A DNA stretch of 64,000 bases from Candidatus Eisenbergiella merdavium (GTDB lineage: Bacteria > Bacillota > Clostridia > Lachnospirales > Lachnospiraceae): NCBI GenBank assembly GCA_019119595.1, contig DWWS01000022.1, positions 1-64,000 on the forward strand. Reading direction: 5' to 3'. The notes under the pieces were generated by a model that saw nothing but the letters and a program-made list of their open reading frames with translations, was not told the DNA's origin and did no database searches. Positions 36,083 to 46,506 of this stretch are shown in pieces. How positions within the stretch are numbered: position 1 is the first letter of the stretch; every line of letters starts with the position of its first letter. The position numbers were made by a program, and so were the translations under genes.

Positions 36083-36748
36083 TTATATTATCTCCATCAA
36101 TTTCTTGTTGACCTTCAGCCAATCCTGATCGTCCTCATAATTTGGTAGAACGGTTTTTACCCTTGCCCAGAATGCCGGACTGTGGTTCTTATAAGTAATG
36201 TGGCTTAATTCATGTACCACGACATAGTCAATTACTGAAAGAGGGCACATGATGAGCCTCCACGCAAAGTTAAGATTGTTCTTTGTGCTACAGGAACCCC
36301 ATCGGGCTTTTGCCTCCGACAGCTTTATCTCTCCAGGCGTTACGCCCATTATCCCCGCATAATTGCTTACCCGTTCGGCAATAACACGCATCGCTTCTGA
36401 CTTCATCCATTCGGTCATCTCGGCTATACCGTACTCGTTAGGTACAAACAATTCATTGCCGGAGACATGGACAGTGTCAACTGCATCCTTGATGATTGCA
36501 TATATGCTGCCGAGATACATGAGGCTCTCGCCGGTCTCTACAACCACGGGTGGATGCTTTTCTCCGAATACAGCAACCTGCTGTTGCTTCTCATTGATCC
36601 AACGTTTTTTCTTGCGGACAAATTCCTCTATCGTGGCATCCTGCATTTGCAGCGGCGCCCTGACAATCAGATTTGCCTCGTTATCTATGACAAGTGCCAC
36701 GCTCTTGCGATTAGAGCGTACCACCTGATATGCTATTTCTTGCATCAA
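36083..36748 (-). CDS. M48/YgjP-like zinc metallopeptidase
   Basis: The 221-residue protein has the zinc motif HELSH (179-183) followed by NHSPAFW, and the upstream ARWGSCSTKNNLNFAWRL, which together mark the YgjP/DUF45 family. Its ATG overlaps the hsdR stop by four bases, so the two are coupled. Genes of this family often follow hsdR. Their role is not established; turnover of the restriction subunit is one idea. Confidence 0.88.
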   Translation of the reverse strand: MMQEIAYQVVRSNRKSVALVIDNEANLIVRAPLQMQDATIEEFVRKKKRWINEKQQQVAVFGEKHPPVVVETGESLMYLGSIYAIIKDAVDTVHVSGNELFVPNEYGIAEMTEWMKSEAMRVIAERVSNYAGIMGVTPGEIKLSEAKARWGSCSTKNNLNFAWRLIMCPLSVIDYVVVHELSHITYKNHSPAFWARVKTVLPNYEDDQDWLKVNKKLMEII

Positions 36749-39700
36749 TCATCCCTCCCGAAATGCTGATAGCCGAGTTCCATCAGCTTTTGCGCAATGT
36801 CCTTGCGGCGCTTTACCACATCCGGGACATACCGCTTTACCTCCGGGCTGATGAGCTTCTTGATAATATCGGTACGAAGGTCTTGCTGCAGAGCGACATT
36901 ATTCCAGAAATTCACGGCGGCAGTCTCAATCTTAAAACGGTTGAGAATATCATCAGTGAGATTCTTCAGAACAGCCACCTGTTCGTCTGTCAGTTCTCCA
37001 AATGTCTTTTTGCCATATAACTCCGTTTTTAATAAACCTAAAAATGGCATCTCGTGACTTGCATCGTACCCATAAGTGTCTTCCTGGGAACGCCCTGCTT
37101 TAATATCTCGGCGCAGTTGTTCCAGCGCCTTTCTGAGTTCCGCCCAGTTGTTTTTGAATTCCTCCAGAATGGCCTCAAGTCTTTCGCTCAAACGGGCATA
37201 CAATTCCGGGTCCTTCGGCATATTCACGTTGATATACTCACGGACAGCATATTTAATTTCTTCGCTAACGGCGCGGTCGCTCTTTTTCTTTTCTCCGCCT
37301 TTCAGAAAATCGTCCGATAACAGGGAGATGGGCGCGATTTCAATATCTACGCCGTTGACCGTGAGGTATTCCTCGATAATGGCACGAACCTTTTTGCTGG
37401 CATCCTTGTTGGAGAACCTCGGATTTCGTGTCATCTTTGCAACAGACTCTCGGATAAAAGCAAGTATCTTGTAGTCCTCGCTGTATTCCAATGCGGCCGG
37501 ATTCGGAAGAACACGGTCGAACAGCCTTGACATGACAGAGAAACGACCATTGTATTCTTCACGCAGTTCCTCATCCACACAGAGTTCCTCCACGATCTCA
37601 GATGTCTGATCCAAGGAATAGCCGACCTTGTCGCTCAAGAACTGAATAATTTCGTTGTAAGCCGTGTTCAAGGCATCAATATCCTTCGATTTATCGCGCA
37701 AGGACGCCATAATCTCGTCACGGTCGGCATCTGCGTAATCCGCAAGAGCGTCCTTCAGATGGTTTGTGATACCGACATAATCAACGAGGTATCCGCACTT
37801 TTTGTTTGCTCCGCAGGTACGATTTACCCTCGTGATAGCCTGCAGGAGATTGTGGTTAGTGAGTTTCTTGTCCAAATACATGACCTGCTCCACAGGAGCG
37901 TCAAAGCCGGTAAGAAGCATAGCTGTAACAATGATGATACCGAAGTTGCCGTCTCCGCCTTTCAGACCAGTCTCGCCAAACGGAGCCTTAAAGCCGTCAA
38001 TGATCATTTCGTTTTCCGATTCATTGGCATACTGCTTGAGATGCTGTTCCTCATTTGCTCCGCCGGAGGATATGATGCAGGCAGTCTTCAACTTTTTTAG
38101 TTGTTCGATGTCGATACCGTTCGGATTGTTCTTTTCCAGTTCGGCGATCTTTATGGGTAGAAGCTCGTCAATCGTCTTTTTGTAGCGGTAGGCCGCCTCC
38201 TTGCTCACGCCGACAATCTGCGCCTTAAAACCGTTGGCAAAAACCGTATTGATGTAGTGGGCGAGCATATCGGCAGCCTTTTCCCTGATGACTTCCCAGG
38301 CTTCAAGGTAACCTCTGACCGTGTATTTGCCCATTATTTCAAGCTGCTCCTCGTCTTCGAGGTAGCCGAACACATCAATGAAGGCATGGTTCATAGCGTC
38401 ATGGTCAGTGATTTCGCTGTCGGTCGCGCGACCTTCGTATTTGATTTCCACGACAATTCCGTCTTCTTCAGCCTGCCGCATGGTATAGGTGTCGATATAT
38501 CCGCCGAAGTTATCGACCGTCTTTGTGATCGGTGTTCCCGTGAATGCGACCTTGACTGAATTCGGCATACTTTTCCACATATTCGCTGCGAGCTCCGAAT
38601 ACTCGGAACGATGCGCCTCGTCAATCATTACGAGGATTTTCTCGGATTCATTCAATACCGGAAATGTAGAGACCGCCTTTTTCTGCTGGAGAGTAGCAGA
38701 CTTCTTGCCCTTATCGTCCTTGTCCTTATCCGGCTCTCCGAATTTATGAACCATTGCAACCGTCACATCACTTGCCGTGTCAGCGATCAGCTTTTTCAGC
38801 CCATCGATACTACCGGCAATGTTGATAGCGTATTTTACGGTTTTAGTGGTTTTGAACATCTGAGTCTGCAGGTCTTTTCTGTCCACGATTAAAACAACCT
38901 TATAATCGTTCAAATCATAGGAGTTATACATCTTGCGGATGACGAACATCATCGTTAGCGTTTTGCCGGTCCCCTGGGTATGCCAGAGTGTGCCGCCTTT
39001 TTCTCCCTTGGCGACTTTGCGAAGGCGCTCGATGATCTTGTTTGCACCACGGTACTGCATATAACGAGGGCAGAGCTTCACACGAATGCCGTTGTCCTCA
39101 TCCTTATAAGCAATAAAATTCTGTACGATGTCAAGCAGGTGGGACGGTTCAAGCATTCCCGCAACAGTAACCTCCTGTGCGGACGGCTTGCCGTTCGGAT
39201 TGATTTCCGTGAGTTTATAAGGATAGGCATCCTTCCACTCCATGAAATGGCTGATGCCGCCTGTGATGCTGGAGTAGCGGCAGTCATGGAAACAGGTGGA
39301 GATGAGAAGCTGGTTGAAATAGAAAAGTTCCGGCACTCCTTCCATTTCCTCGGCTCTGCGTCTGTTCTGGTAGCGCATGAGCTGGTCTATGCCTTCCGCC
39401 ATAGGCTCCGTGATATCCGGTGCTTTGCATTCGATTACAACAAGAGGCAGCCCGTTCACGAAGAGAACGACATCGGGAATGATGTGTTCTTCCTTGCCGG
39501 GAATGCGAATCTTATACTGGCTAATGGCGAGGAAGTCATTATCCGTATGACCGGGACCGTCATAGCCGTCCACATCCGTCCAATCGATGAGGCGAACGGG
39601 GCAATTAACTTCTCCGGTCTCTTCGTTATCTGCCGAGAGTCCGTTTACGATAAGCTCATAGACCTCTTCGTTGTTTTCGAGGGTATGATTCATCGGATGA

Positions 39701-39942
39701 GGATAGTTCTGGATCTGCACACACAGGTCATCAATCTGCACATCATCCAACCACGGATTCAGCCTCTTCAGAGCGGCTTTCAGGCGTGACAGGATAGCGA
39801 CCTCCGAGAAGGACTCGCGGAAGCTCTTCTGGGGATCGTGCTTTTCGCTATCGTCAAGCTGGACAGTTTCCCAGCCTAATTGCTTCAATTGTTCAAGTAG
39901 CGGAGTCTCCACATACTTTAATTCAGATGGTCTTCCTGCCAT
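36745..39942 (-). CDS. hsdR: Type I restriction enzyme, R subunit
   Basis: The 1065-residue motor and nuclease subunit has the nuclease motif IPDVVLFVNG...VVIECKAP (Asp157, Glu171, Lys173), Walker A TQGTGKT (322-328), DEAH-like MIDEAHRSEY, helicase motif III FTGTPI, and motif VI region QAITRVNRT. It needs HsdM and HsdS to find unmethylated sites, then translocates and cuts DNA. It lies 14 bases after hsdS. Length and motifs look complete. Confidence 0.96.
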   Translation of the reverse strand: MAGRPSELKYVETPLLEQLKQLGWETVQLDDSEKHDPQKSFRESFSEVAILSRLKAALKRLNPWLDDVQIDDLCVQIQNYPHPMNHTLENNEEVYELIVNGLSADNEETGEVNCPVRLIDWTDVDGYDGPGHTDNDFLAISQYKIRIPGKEEHIIPDVVLFVNGLPLVVIECKAPDITEPMAEGIDQLMRYQNRRRAEEMEGVPELFYFNQLLISTCFHDCRYSSITGGISHFMEWKDAYPYKLTEINPNGKPSAQEVTVAGMLEPSHLLDIVQNFIAYKDEDNGIRVKLCPRYMQYRGANKIIERLRKVAKGEKGGTLWHTQGTGKTLTMMFVIRKMYNSYDLNDYKVVLIVDRKDLQTQMFKTTKTVKYAINIAGSIDGLKKLIADTASDVTVAMVHKFGEPDKDKDDKGKKSATLQQKKAVSTFPVLNESEKILVMIDEAHRSEYSELAANMWKSMPNSVKVAFTGTPITKTVDNFGGYIDTYTMRQAEEDGIVVEIKYEGRATDSEITDHDAMNHAFIDVFGYLEDEEQLEIMGKYTVRGYLEAWEVIREKAADMLAHYINTVFANGFKAQIVGVSKEAAYRYKKTIDELLPIKIAELEKNNPNGIDIEQLKKLKTACIISSGGANEEQHLKQYANESENEMIIDGFKAPFGETGLKGGDGNFGIIIVTAMLLTGFDAPVEQVMYLDKKLTNHNLLQAITRVNRTCGANKKCGYLVDYVGITNHLKDALADYADADRDEIMASLRDKSKDIDALNTAYNEIIQFLSDKVGYSLDQTSEIVEELCVDEELREEYNGRFSVMSRLFDRVLPNPAALEYSEDYKILAFIRESVAKMTRNPRFSNKDASKKVRAIIEEYLTVNGVDIEIAPISLLSDDFLKGGEKKKSDRAVSEEIKYAVREYINVNMPKDPELYARLSERLEAILEEFKNNWAELRKALEQLRRDIKAGRSQEDTYGYDASHEMPFLGLLKTELYGKKTFGELTDEQVAVLKNLTDDILNRFKIETAAVNFWNNVALQQDLRTDIIKKLISPEVKRYVPDVVKRRKDIAQKLMELGYQHFGRDD

Positions 39943-39956
39943 GTTGACCGCCTCCT

Positions 39957-41231
39957 TTATAATGTGTCAGGAATATCCACTTTATTGGATAATAAATCAT
40001 TAACCAATCCTTGCTTGATTGACTGGTACTTTCTTAAAGTGGCCTGCTCCTGTTCTATTTCTTCATCTGCGCTTCTTAAAATAGCAACAATCCGTTTAAC
40101 TTCTGCCTCATCTCGAATGAGAGGAAAGTATATTTTCTTTATCTGGTCAAAATTGAGTCCCTCTCTATTGCTTCCCGTCATAAGAACTCTGATCTGGCGC
40201 TGCCCATATGAGAATAGCCAGCGATGCAAAAGATATGCTTTCTCATAGCCCTTATCCATTCTGATAATGCATACATGCTGATTTACATTTGCATCTTCGT
40301 CAAGATCATATACACAGCTCCTCCCGATTGAAGCACCCGTAATATTCAAGAGAACATCATTCTTCTTCACACAGCTACGCCTCATTCGATTATGAATGGT
40401 CGGAGGGATATGTGCTACATCCGATAGTACCAATCCATCATGAGTTACATCCTGACTTCTAATGAAAATTATGCCTTCATTTGTATAAACAGATTCTCCG
40501 CCTCTCGGTGTTGAACCGCTTCCGACCTTAGTCGCAACTGTTCTTATTTGAATGACATCCCAATCGACAGGAAACATTCCTACCGGGCTTTCTTTGTATT
40601 GATGTGTTTTAGGGGAACGAATATGTCCATATTCATCAATGCCATTTTGCAGTAATGCCTGAAACAATCCATCTCTAACATAAATTCTCTTTTGAAGAGT
40701 TTCTCTTGTTTGGTTTATTACTGTGTCGATAGACTCCAGCACCTCGACAATTTTCTTCTGTGTCGGCACATCAGGAGCCTCAAAGGTGAACTTATAAAAC
40801 TTCTCCTGATTCAGATGCTTGATGGTAGAGCCGGTCAGCACATTCCGCACAAAGAGGTCAAACCAATGAGAATGCAGGACATAGTGGAGGAACTCCGGCA
40901 CAACCTCGTTATTGATAGCCCGCACCACAAATACGCCGCTGTTCAAAGTAGCCTTTTCCGGGCAATCCACGACTACAGCGGTCTTTCCGATGGTTCCGTC
41001 CTTTGTAATAAGCAAATCATGCTCATGGAGCTGGATTCCCTTATCCTGGACATAGCGTTCCTCCGTAACATGATAGCAGTCATCCCAATCGACTCTGCCG
41101 TTGTGGAAATCAATGCCTGTTACCAGATATGGTCCCTCCGTTTTAAATTCATCCGACCGCAGTCCCTGCCAGCCGATGCGGGCGCGCAGAGAAAAGCAAT
41201 CGCTCAGAGTATGCTTTGTCATGGAGGTCAT
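39957..41231 (-). CDS. hsdS: Type I restriction enzyme, specificity subunit
   Basis: The 424-residue subunit has two target-recognition domains (about 1-165 and 210-375), each followed by a conserved helix ([21 protein letters not shown] and [20 protein letters not shown]). It sets the DNA sequence recognised by both methylation and cleavage; the recognised site cannot be deduced here. It overlaps hsdM by four bases. A full-length pair of domains suggests a working system. Confidence 0.95.
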   Translation of the reverse strand: MTSMTKHTLSDCFSLRARIGWQGLRSDEFKTEGPYLVTGIDFHNGRVDWDDCYHVTEERYVQDKGIQLHEHDLLITKDGTIGKTAVVVDCPEKATLNSGVFVVRAINNEVVPEFLHYVLHSHWFDLFVRNVLTGSTIKHLNQEKFYKFTFEAPDVPTQKKIVEVLESIDTVINQTRETLQKRIYVRDGLFQALLQNGIDEYGHIRSPKTHQYKESPVGMFPVDWDVIQIRTVATKVGSGSTPRGGESVYTNEGIIFIRSQDVTHDGLVLSDVAHIPPTIHNRMRRSCVKKNDVLLNITGASIGRSCVYDLDEDANVNQHVCIIRMDKGYEKAYLLHRWLFSYGQRQIRVLMTGSNREGLNFDQIKKIYFPLIRDEAEVKRIVAILRSADEEIEQEQATLRKYQSIKQGLVNDLLSNKVDIPDTL

Positions 41232-43795
41232 GCGTCAACCTCCTTTTTCGGGATATATCCCAGCTGTGCGAGAAATCCGTTCAGCTTGTCCTCGGCCGCC
41301 CTCCGCTGTTCAAGAAGCGTATTTACCGATACATGGTACTTCTCCCAGAGTTTATAGACTGCACGAATGGTCTTCTGTACCTCTGCAGAGAGATAAGTGT
41401 CCAATTCCTCGACAAATCCATCATACAACAGGGACATAACAAGGTCTTCACACTGCTGCTCGGTGAGTTCCTCGCGGATGGCGTCAATTTTATCCTGCAG
41501 TTCTTTTTCCTTCTTCTTGACCTCTCTATTCAGACGGTTCTTTTCCTTTTTCAGCGCAGCAATCTGCTTCAGTGATTCCTTCGCCTCATCTGTACCGAGG
41601 CTCTTGAGGTAAGTCTCAACCTCTTTAACGGACGGCTCCTTCGGCTCTTTATCCTCATCGCCTTCCTCGAAATCGTCATCGTCCGATTCCATATCAATAG
41701 ACGACACATACGCCATCAGATCAGCCTGCGCATTTTCTGCGTCATCACGCAGCCTCTTCAGTTCCTCCAGTTCATCGGCGAAGTGCTCAAGAGCAATCTT
41801 CTCATCGCTGACAAGTGAGGCAACAAAGCCCTCGGAACTGATGGTCTTGAAAACATTCTTGATGCGGATGACTTCCTTAACATCCACCTTCGTTTCCTTG
41901 CCCTCCACAGACTGCTCAATCTCCGTGTATTCACGGACGATATAGCTGTGTTCCCACCAGTTGGCAAATACGCCCTGGCATTGGAAAGAGTCGAGTATGC
42001 CGACAGGTTCCAGCTTTTCTACCAGGAGGTTCGTAAACTTCATGGCAAACTCCGCAATGCCCATATCCGTATGTACGCTGTTGACTGCGGGGGCGGCTTC
42101 TTTCCAGAACTCATCGAATGCGCCGTACATTCTGTCTCTGGCTCCTTGCACGCCTTTATGTTCCATGATGAAGTCCTTGATCTTTCCCTTTGTGGCGCAG
42201 ACCTCTCTGAAATCGGAGTATCCATTGCCACGGTCGGTAAAGATGTCAGCCGGGGCAATATCGTACTTGGCGATGCAACCGTTTAAAGCCTCAATCTCAA
42301 CATTCGGAACGCCGCCGAGCATATGAGCTCTGACATCCTGCGGCTCCTGTGCTGGAGAGTTGTCCACATAGCGGCTGATGTTCAGATTGGTATCATTTGT
42401 ATTTTCATCGAGTATGTCAGAAATCTCTACAATGCGAGAATAGCCCGGGACCTCGACAATGTTATCGAATACCCAGACAATCTTTTCGGTATCCTCCGGA
42501 CGGAGGAAGTTCTGATTTTTACCTTCGCCATATTCTGCATCAGCATTGATAATGAGAATTTTTCCTTTCAGCTTGGCAGGTTTCTTCTTGTTGATAACTA
42601 GGAGGCAGGTCGGAATCGTGGTGCCGTAAAACAAATCGGGCGGAAGGCTGATAATTGCCTGCACGATGTCCTGCTTATCGGTCAGAATGCCCTTGCGGAT
42701 GGTTTTCTCTGCGCCGCCTCGGAACAATACGCCGTGAGGCATGACCGTTATCATCATTCCGTCCGGCTTTGTGCTGGCAATCATGTGCTGCACAAACATC
42801 AAATCGGCCTTCTTGCCCATTTGCGGTGCCCAACCATAGACGAAACGGTTCTGACACTTCATCTTGTCGCTCTTGGTATAGTTCTGCGAGAACGGCGGAT
42901 TTGCGATAACGCGGTCAAACTGGCGCACCGTGCCGCCCTTCTGCCAGTAGGGTTCCATAAGGGTATCCCCGTGCTGGATGTCGGCATCCTTGATGTCGTG
43001 CATAATCATGTTCATCTTACAGATAGACCATACCGTTGCGGCATCATCCTGTCCGAAGAGTGCCAGTTTGTTACCATCTCCGCCTTGCTCCTCAACATAC
43101 TGCTTACTGTGAATGAGCATACCGCCGCTGCCGACCGTGGGATCGTAGATTTCCATGTTCTCCTGCGGCTTAATGAGACGAACCATCAGCTGAACGACAG
43201 TAGAAGGCGTATAGAATTCTCCGCCTTTCTTTCCGGCTGAGTCCGCAAAGTTTTTAATCATATATTCGTATGCGGCTCCGAGCAGGTCAGGGAATACGAA
43301 GTTGTCATTTGTCAGCTTATGCTTATTGAAATGCCAAATCAGCTGAACAAGCCTCTCGTTGGTGATGATCTGCTTGTTTCTGACCTTCTTGGCAAAGTCT
43401 ATGTTTTTCAGAACGCCGTCCAGCTGACTGTTTTCCTTCTCTATGGCAACAAGGGCGCGTTTCAGCTTGGACGCAACATCGACCTTTACATGGAGCAATC
43501 CCGTCCAGCCATCGCCGTTATCCTCACATTCCCATCTTGCCTCACGAGGCACAAAGAATGTGCTGCCATAGGAGGTCTTGTCCTCAAGAAAGTCCTCCAG
43601 TTCCTCCGGCGTTAAATCATCCTTATATTCCGCTTCGAGTTCCTTGCGTTTCTGCGCAAAGTTATCCGAGAGCCTCTTCAAGAAGAGCATTCCGAAGATG
43701 TATTCCTTAAACTCGGAAGCGTCCATTTTGCCACGGAGAATATCTGCCGCTTTCAACAGATGGCTTTCCAATTGAGATATTGTTAATTTAGGCAT
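41228..43795 (-). CDS. hsdM: Type I restriction enzyme, methyltransferase subunit
   Basis: The adenine-N6 methyltransferase has an N-terminal helical domain, GGEFYTP (191-197), SAM-binding DPTVGSGG (218-225) and catalytic NPPF (299-302). At 855 residues it is much longer than the usual 500-550. The extra C-terminal 300 residues are acidic, then strongly coiled coil ([20 protein letters not shown]), a form known in some Clostridia systems. It is separated from the ImmA gene by 39 bases. Confidence 0.95.
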   Translation of the reverse strand: MPKLTISQLESHLLKAADILRGKMDASEFKEYIFGMLFLKRLSDNFAQKRKELEAEYKDDLTPEELEDFLEDKTSYGSTFFVPREARWECEDNGDGWTGLLHVKVDVASKLKRALVAIEKENSQLDGVLKNIDFAKKVRNKQIITNERLVQLIWHFNKHKLTNDNFVFPDLLGAAYEYMIKNFADSAGKKGGEFYTPSTVVQLMVRLIKPQENMEIYDPTVGSGGMLIHSKQYVEEQGGDGNKLALFGQDDAATVWSICKMNMIMHDIKDADIQHGDTLMEPYWQKGGTVRQFDRVIANPPFSQNYTKSDKMKCQNRFVYGWAPQMGKKADLMFVQHMIASTKPDGMMITVMPHGVLFRGGAEKTIRKGILTDKQDIVQAIISLPPDLFYGTTIPTCLLVINKKKPAKLKGKILIINADAEYGEGKNQNFLRPEDTEKIVWVFDNIVEVPGYSRIVEISDILDENTNDTNLNISRYVDNSPAQEPQDVRAHMLGGVPNVEIEALNGCIAKYDIAPADIFTDRGNGYSDFREVCATKGKIKDFIMEHKGVQGARDRMYGAFDEFWKEAAPAVNSVHTDMGIAEFAMKFTNLLVEKLEPVGILDSFQCQGVFANWWEHSYIVREYTEIEQSVEGKETKVDVKEVIRIKNVFKTISSEGFVASLVSDEKIALEHFADELEELKRLRDDAENAQADLMAYVSSIDMESDDDDFEEGDEDKEPKEPSVKEVETYLKSLGTDEAKESLKQIAALKKEKNRLNREVKKKEKELQDKIDAIREELTEQQCEDLVMSLLYDGFVEELDTYLSAEVQKTIRAVYKLWEKYHVSVNTLLEQRRAAEDKLNGFLAQLGYIPKKEVDA

Positions 43796-43834
43796 GATAA
43801 ATTCTCCCTTACGTTTATTAGCCGTTACTCGGCT

Positions 43835-44788
43835 TTAATGCGTGGTTTTTACGGCATATGCCGAAATACGCTTAACACAGGAATCGGCATACTTCTGCAA
43901 CGTTTCAAGAATGATGCCCTCATTCTGTGCCACGAAATCCACCTTCCCTGCGTCCTTCACAAATATGACCATATCCTCACAGTCGTATAATGCCAGACTG
44001 CCCTCAAGGGCAGCATACAGTTCCTTTTCGAGTTTCCATTTCCTGATTGCCATCAGGGCGAATTCCCAATAATCACATTCGATGTAATCATCAAACGCTT
44101 CATCAATCTCCAGGTCGCCATATTTCGTTGTCGGAATATCCGTCCCATTGAACTCGCTGATAAAGCGGAAGAACTGCCGATACAGAACATCCTCTTCCTT
44201 TATTGGAAAAGGTAGCTTTTGGCCGCTCTTTAATAACCGCAATTCCTCCATGCAGTTATCCGATGCCTCGCCTGACAAGTCACACAGTGCCTTTAAATCG
44301 TCTTTCGTCCGAATAGACGGTAGCCTGTTTATGATGGTCATCGGAGCCAGAAGATTGACGGCAAAGGTGTCCGCTTCCCGTTCCAAAACTCTATACTCTG
44401 CTTCTGTGAGACTTCCACGGTTCAGAGCCGTAGCATCGAACGAAGTCAGGTGTCCAAGCACGATGTGTCCGATTTCATGTGCAATCGTCCAACGTACTCG
44501 CTGATAATTCTCCACACGGTCGTCATAAACAACAAGATAATCCGCCTGACCTCTCAAATGCTGCGTCTTTGCATCCGCACCTTCCTTATCAATGAAGAGC
44601 GGATCGTCATCTCCGCAGTTTTCTCTTAAATCAGTCCACTTGCATATATGGACATTGGGAAGATCTGCAGCGACTTTCCAAGGATCAACAGGCAGTCTGT
44701 CGATTTCCAGCTCGCATAGTAATCGATAGGCTCGTTGCCTTGCATACGGATAGCGCGGATAATCAGGTATCCGGGTTCTTCTTTGCAT
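43835..44788 (-). CDS. ImmA/IrrE family metallopeptidase
   Basis: The 317-residue protein has a zinc motif HEIGH (104-108) in RWTIAHEIGHIVLGHL and a third ligand region EREADTFAVNLLAP, which define the ImmA/IrrE family. ImmA cleaves a cognate XRE repressor to release mobile-element genes. Here the gene overlaps the XRE gene by 26 bases and precedes hsdM. It therefore probably controls restriction expression by removing that repressor. Confidence 0.92.
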   Translation of the reverse strand: MQRRTRIPDYPRYPYARQRAYRLLCELEIDRLPVDPWKVAADLPNVHICKWTDLRENCGDDDPLFIDKEGADAKTQHLRGQADYLVVYDDRVENYQRVRWTIAHEIGHIVLGHLTSFDATALNRGSLTEAEYRVLEREADTFAVNLLAPMTIINRLPSIRTKDDLKALCDLSGEASDNCMEELRLLKSGQKLPFPIKEEDVLYRQFFRFISEFNGTDIPTTKYGDLEIDEAFDDYIECDYWEFALMAIRKWKLEKELYAALEGSLALYDCEDMVIFVKDAGKVDFVAQNEGIILETLQKYADSCVKRISAYAVKTTH

Positions 44789-45164
44789 AATCCAGATACA
44801 TTTCGACCTGTCTCACGAGCTCATCATACTGCGAATCTTTCAGATCGCTGTTTCGAGATAGACCGTCAACGATTTTTTGTGCTGTTTCCTGCTGCTTGGG
44901 AGTTTTCAAATCAGGGAAAACCCGCTCAATCAACGGAGTGCTTTCGCCGTCAGTTTTGTACCCGGCGAGTATGAGAATATCATCCTGGGGAATGCCTAAT
45001 GCATCCGCCAAAGCAATGAGCATAGGCACAGACGGATTCTGTCGCTCGCCATTTTCAATACGATGCACCTCGGAATGGCTGATGCCCGCCTTTTCTGCAA
45101 GCGCTCTCTTGGACATCCCTTTCGCTAATCGGCGCTCCTTTATTACTTCACCCACTTTGCTCAT
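44763..45164 (-). CDS. XRE family repressor, first gene of the restriction island
   Basis: The start at 45164 is preceded by GGAGGTGCAAAGCGAT. The 133-residue protein has an N-terminal HTH (MSKRALAEKAGISHSEVHRI) and a helical C-terminus likely to be the ImmA cleavage region. It lies directly behind a promoter containing a GTTGCC-AAAA-GGCAAC operator and is very probably autoregulated. Confidence 0.9.
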   Translation of the reverse strand: MSKVGEVIKERRLAKGMSKRALAEKAGISHSEVHRIENGERQNPSVPMLIALADALGIPQDDILILAGYKTDGESTPLIERVFPDLKTPKQQETAQKIVDGLSRNSDLKDSQYDELVRQVEMYLDYAKKNPDT

Positions 45165-45189
45165 ATCGCTTTGCACCTCCTTGTCACCC

Positions 45190-45219
45190 ATTATATCACA
45201 AGTGTTGCCAAAAGGCAAC
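45190..45219 (-). promoter_or_regulatory. Promoter/operator of the restriction island
   Basis: The minus strand has TTGCCT (45213-45218), a 17-base spacer and a perfect TATAAT (45190-45195). The palindrome GTTGCC-AAAA-GGCAAC (45204-45219) covers the -35, so a bound repressor would block it. It drives seven genes. Confidence 0.8.
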
Positions 45220-45284
45220 GCTTTTCAGAAAATAATTGCCGCGCAGCTATAAATTTCTTTAAGGGTGCAGACGATTTAAAAACG

Positions 45285-45313
45285 TTGACATTCGGAAACA
45301 TCGGTACTATAAT
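45285..45313 (+). promoter_or_regulatory. Promoter of the rightward XRE gene
   Basis: Consensus TTGACA (45285-45290), a 17-base spacer and TATAAT (45308-45313) lie 34 bases before the start of the plus-strand XRE gene. Confidence 0.88.
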
Positions 45314-45346
45314 AGGTGTATATCTCTCAGGAAAGGAGGTCGGAGC

Positions 45347-45766
45347 ATGAAGCCGAATGTCGAAAGGATAAAAGAACTGATGGCGGTCAGGCGGTGGTCA
45401 GCAAGTGAGCTTGCACGGCAGATGGGAGTATCCCGATCAGAAGCCACGAGGCTGCTGAACGGCAAGCGAAACGGTGGAAACAAAGTCATAAGCGGGCTTA
45501 TCAAAGCTTTCCCGGATGAGTCTTTAGAAACACTATTTTTTTTGCCCTCGATGTACCCGATTGTCAACACCGCAAGCAATGATGTTTCTATTAGGAAATT
45601 GCCGAGTGAACATCAGTCAATCCCGATCAAGCATCCAAACGCCCATCAACTTGCTTGCACAGTGAATGAGGATGACGGACTGGTTGAAATCAAGCAAGGT
45701 AAATGCATCACCACGCTTGTTATTCCTCCCGGTCCGGTAGGCATCAAGTACAGTACAAACAATTAA
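45347..45766 (+). CDS. XRE family HTH protein, divergent from the restriction island
   Basis: The 139-residue protein has an HTH at about 15-40 (WSASELARQMGVSRSEATRLLNGK). Its C-terminal part (EDDGLVEIKQGKCITTLVIPPG) looks like a small beta domain. The start follows GGAAAGGAGGTCGGAGC. It is transcribed from a consensus promoter away from the restriction genes. It could be a second switch for the island or belong to the element scraps to the right. Confidence 0.85.
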   Translation: MKPNVERIKELMAVRRWSASELARQMGVSRSEATRLLNGKRNGGNKVISGLIKAFPDESLETLFFLPSMYPIVNTASNDVSIRKLPSEHQSIPIKHPNAHQLACTVNEDDGLVEIKQGKCITTLVIPPGPVGIKYSTNN

Positions 45767-45906
45767 ACAACTGGATTTCCGCCAGACCGCAATACGGCAG
45801 TGCGAAACGACCTCCATGGTAGTTTCCCTGCCGTTTTTTGTGTCTTAGCGGACTTCATGAACGGCTCCTGGCGGATTCCACACCGAATCTGAAAGGAGCC
45901 AAACGA

Positions 45907-46419
45907 ATGTCAAAAACAGCCAATCAAAATACATCAACCATCTACTACCGTCCGCTCAAGCAGTGGATCGAGGTCACCCCGGAGCAGAAGCGTGACTGGG
46001 AGCGGTTCGTAGGGACTACCCGCAAGGCAAAGCAGAGAGCCGGAGCCTGCTGCATTCCGTATAAGAAAAGCTACAAATGCGACGGTCTCTGCGATACCTG
46101 CGAGTTCCGCTGTATCCCAAAGGACGCTCCCCAGCATCTCTCCATCAACACTGAAATGGAAAACGCCTATGAAAACGGCATTTCCCGCACCAGCTTTCTT
46201 GCGGACAGCCGGCTGACCACGGAGATCGATATCGACGCCCTGATTCTGAACGGCCTGCTTACGGAGCTTCAGTCATCCGACCCGGAAAGCTACGAGATCC
46301 TCATGGCAATTGCGGACGGGCTTTCCGAACGCGCCGGTGCAGAGCGGCTGCATATGCCAAGGAACACTTTTGTGTATAAGCGCAATCAGCTGCTGAAGCG
46401 GCTCAAAGAAAATTTCTAA
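45907..46419 (+). CDS. Sigma-like regulator of a conjugative element
   Basis: The 170-residue protein starts after AAAGGAGCCAAACG. The first half contains a Cys cluster (ACCIPYKKSYKCDGLCDTC), probably zinc-binding; the last 50 residues form a region-4-like HTH (SERAGAERLHMPRNTFVYKRNQLLKRL). It resembles regulators found in Clostridia ICEs. Together with the next two genes it looks like the residue of an older element. Confidence 0.65.
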   Translation: MSKTANQNTSTIYYRPLKQWIEVTPEQKRDWERFVGTTRKAKQRAGACCIPYKKSYKCDGLCDTCEFRCIPKDAPQHLSINTEMENAYENGISRTSFLADSRLTTEIDIDALILNGLLTELQSSDPESYEILMAIADGLSERAGAERLHMPRNTFVYKRNQLLKRLKENF

Positions 46420-46506
46420 AAATCTTTCGGCCACTTCCTCCTTTCCCGTCCAGATGGGTCATTGAAAGGCAACACAAAACGCCTTGGGAAAGGAGGAACC
46501 GCCGAT

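Noticed and set aside
36730..39789. Plus-strand frames opposite hsdR
   Set aside because: All are antisense shadows of a complete HsdR with nuclease and helicase motifs.
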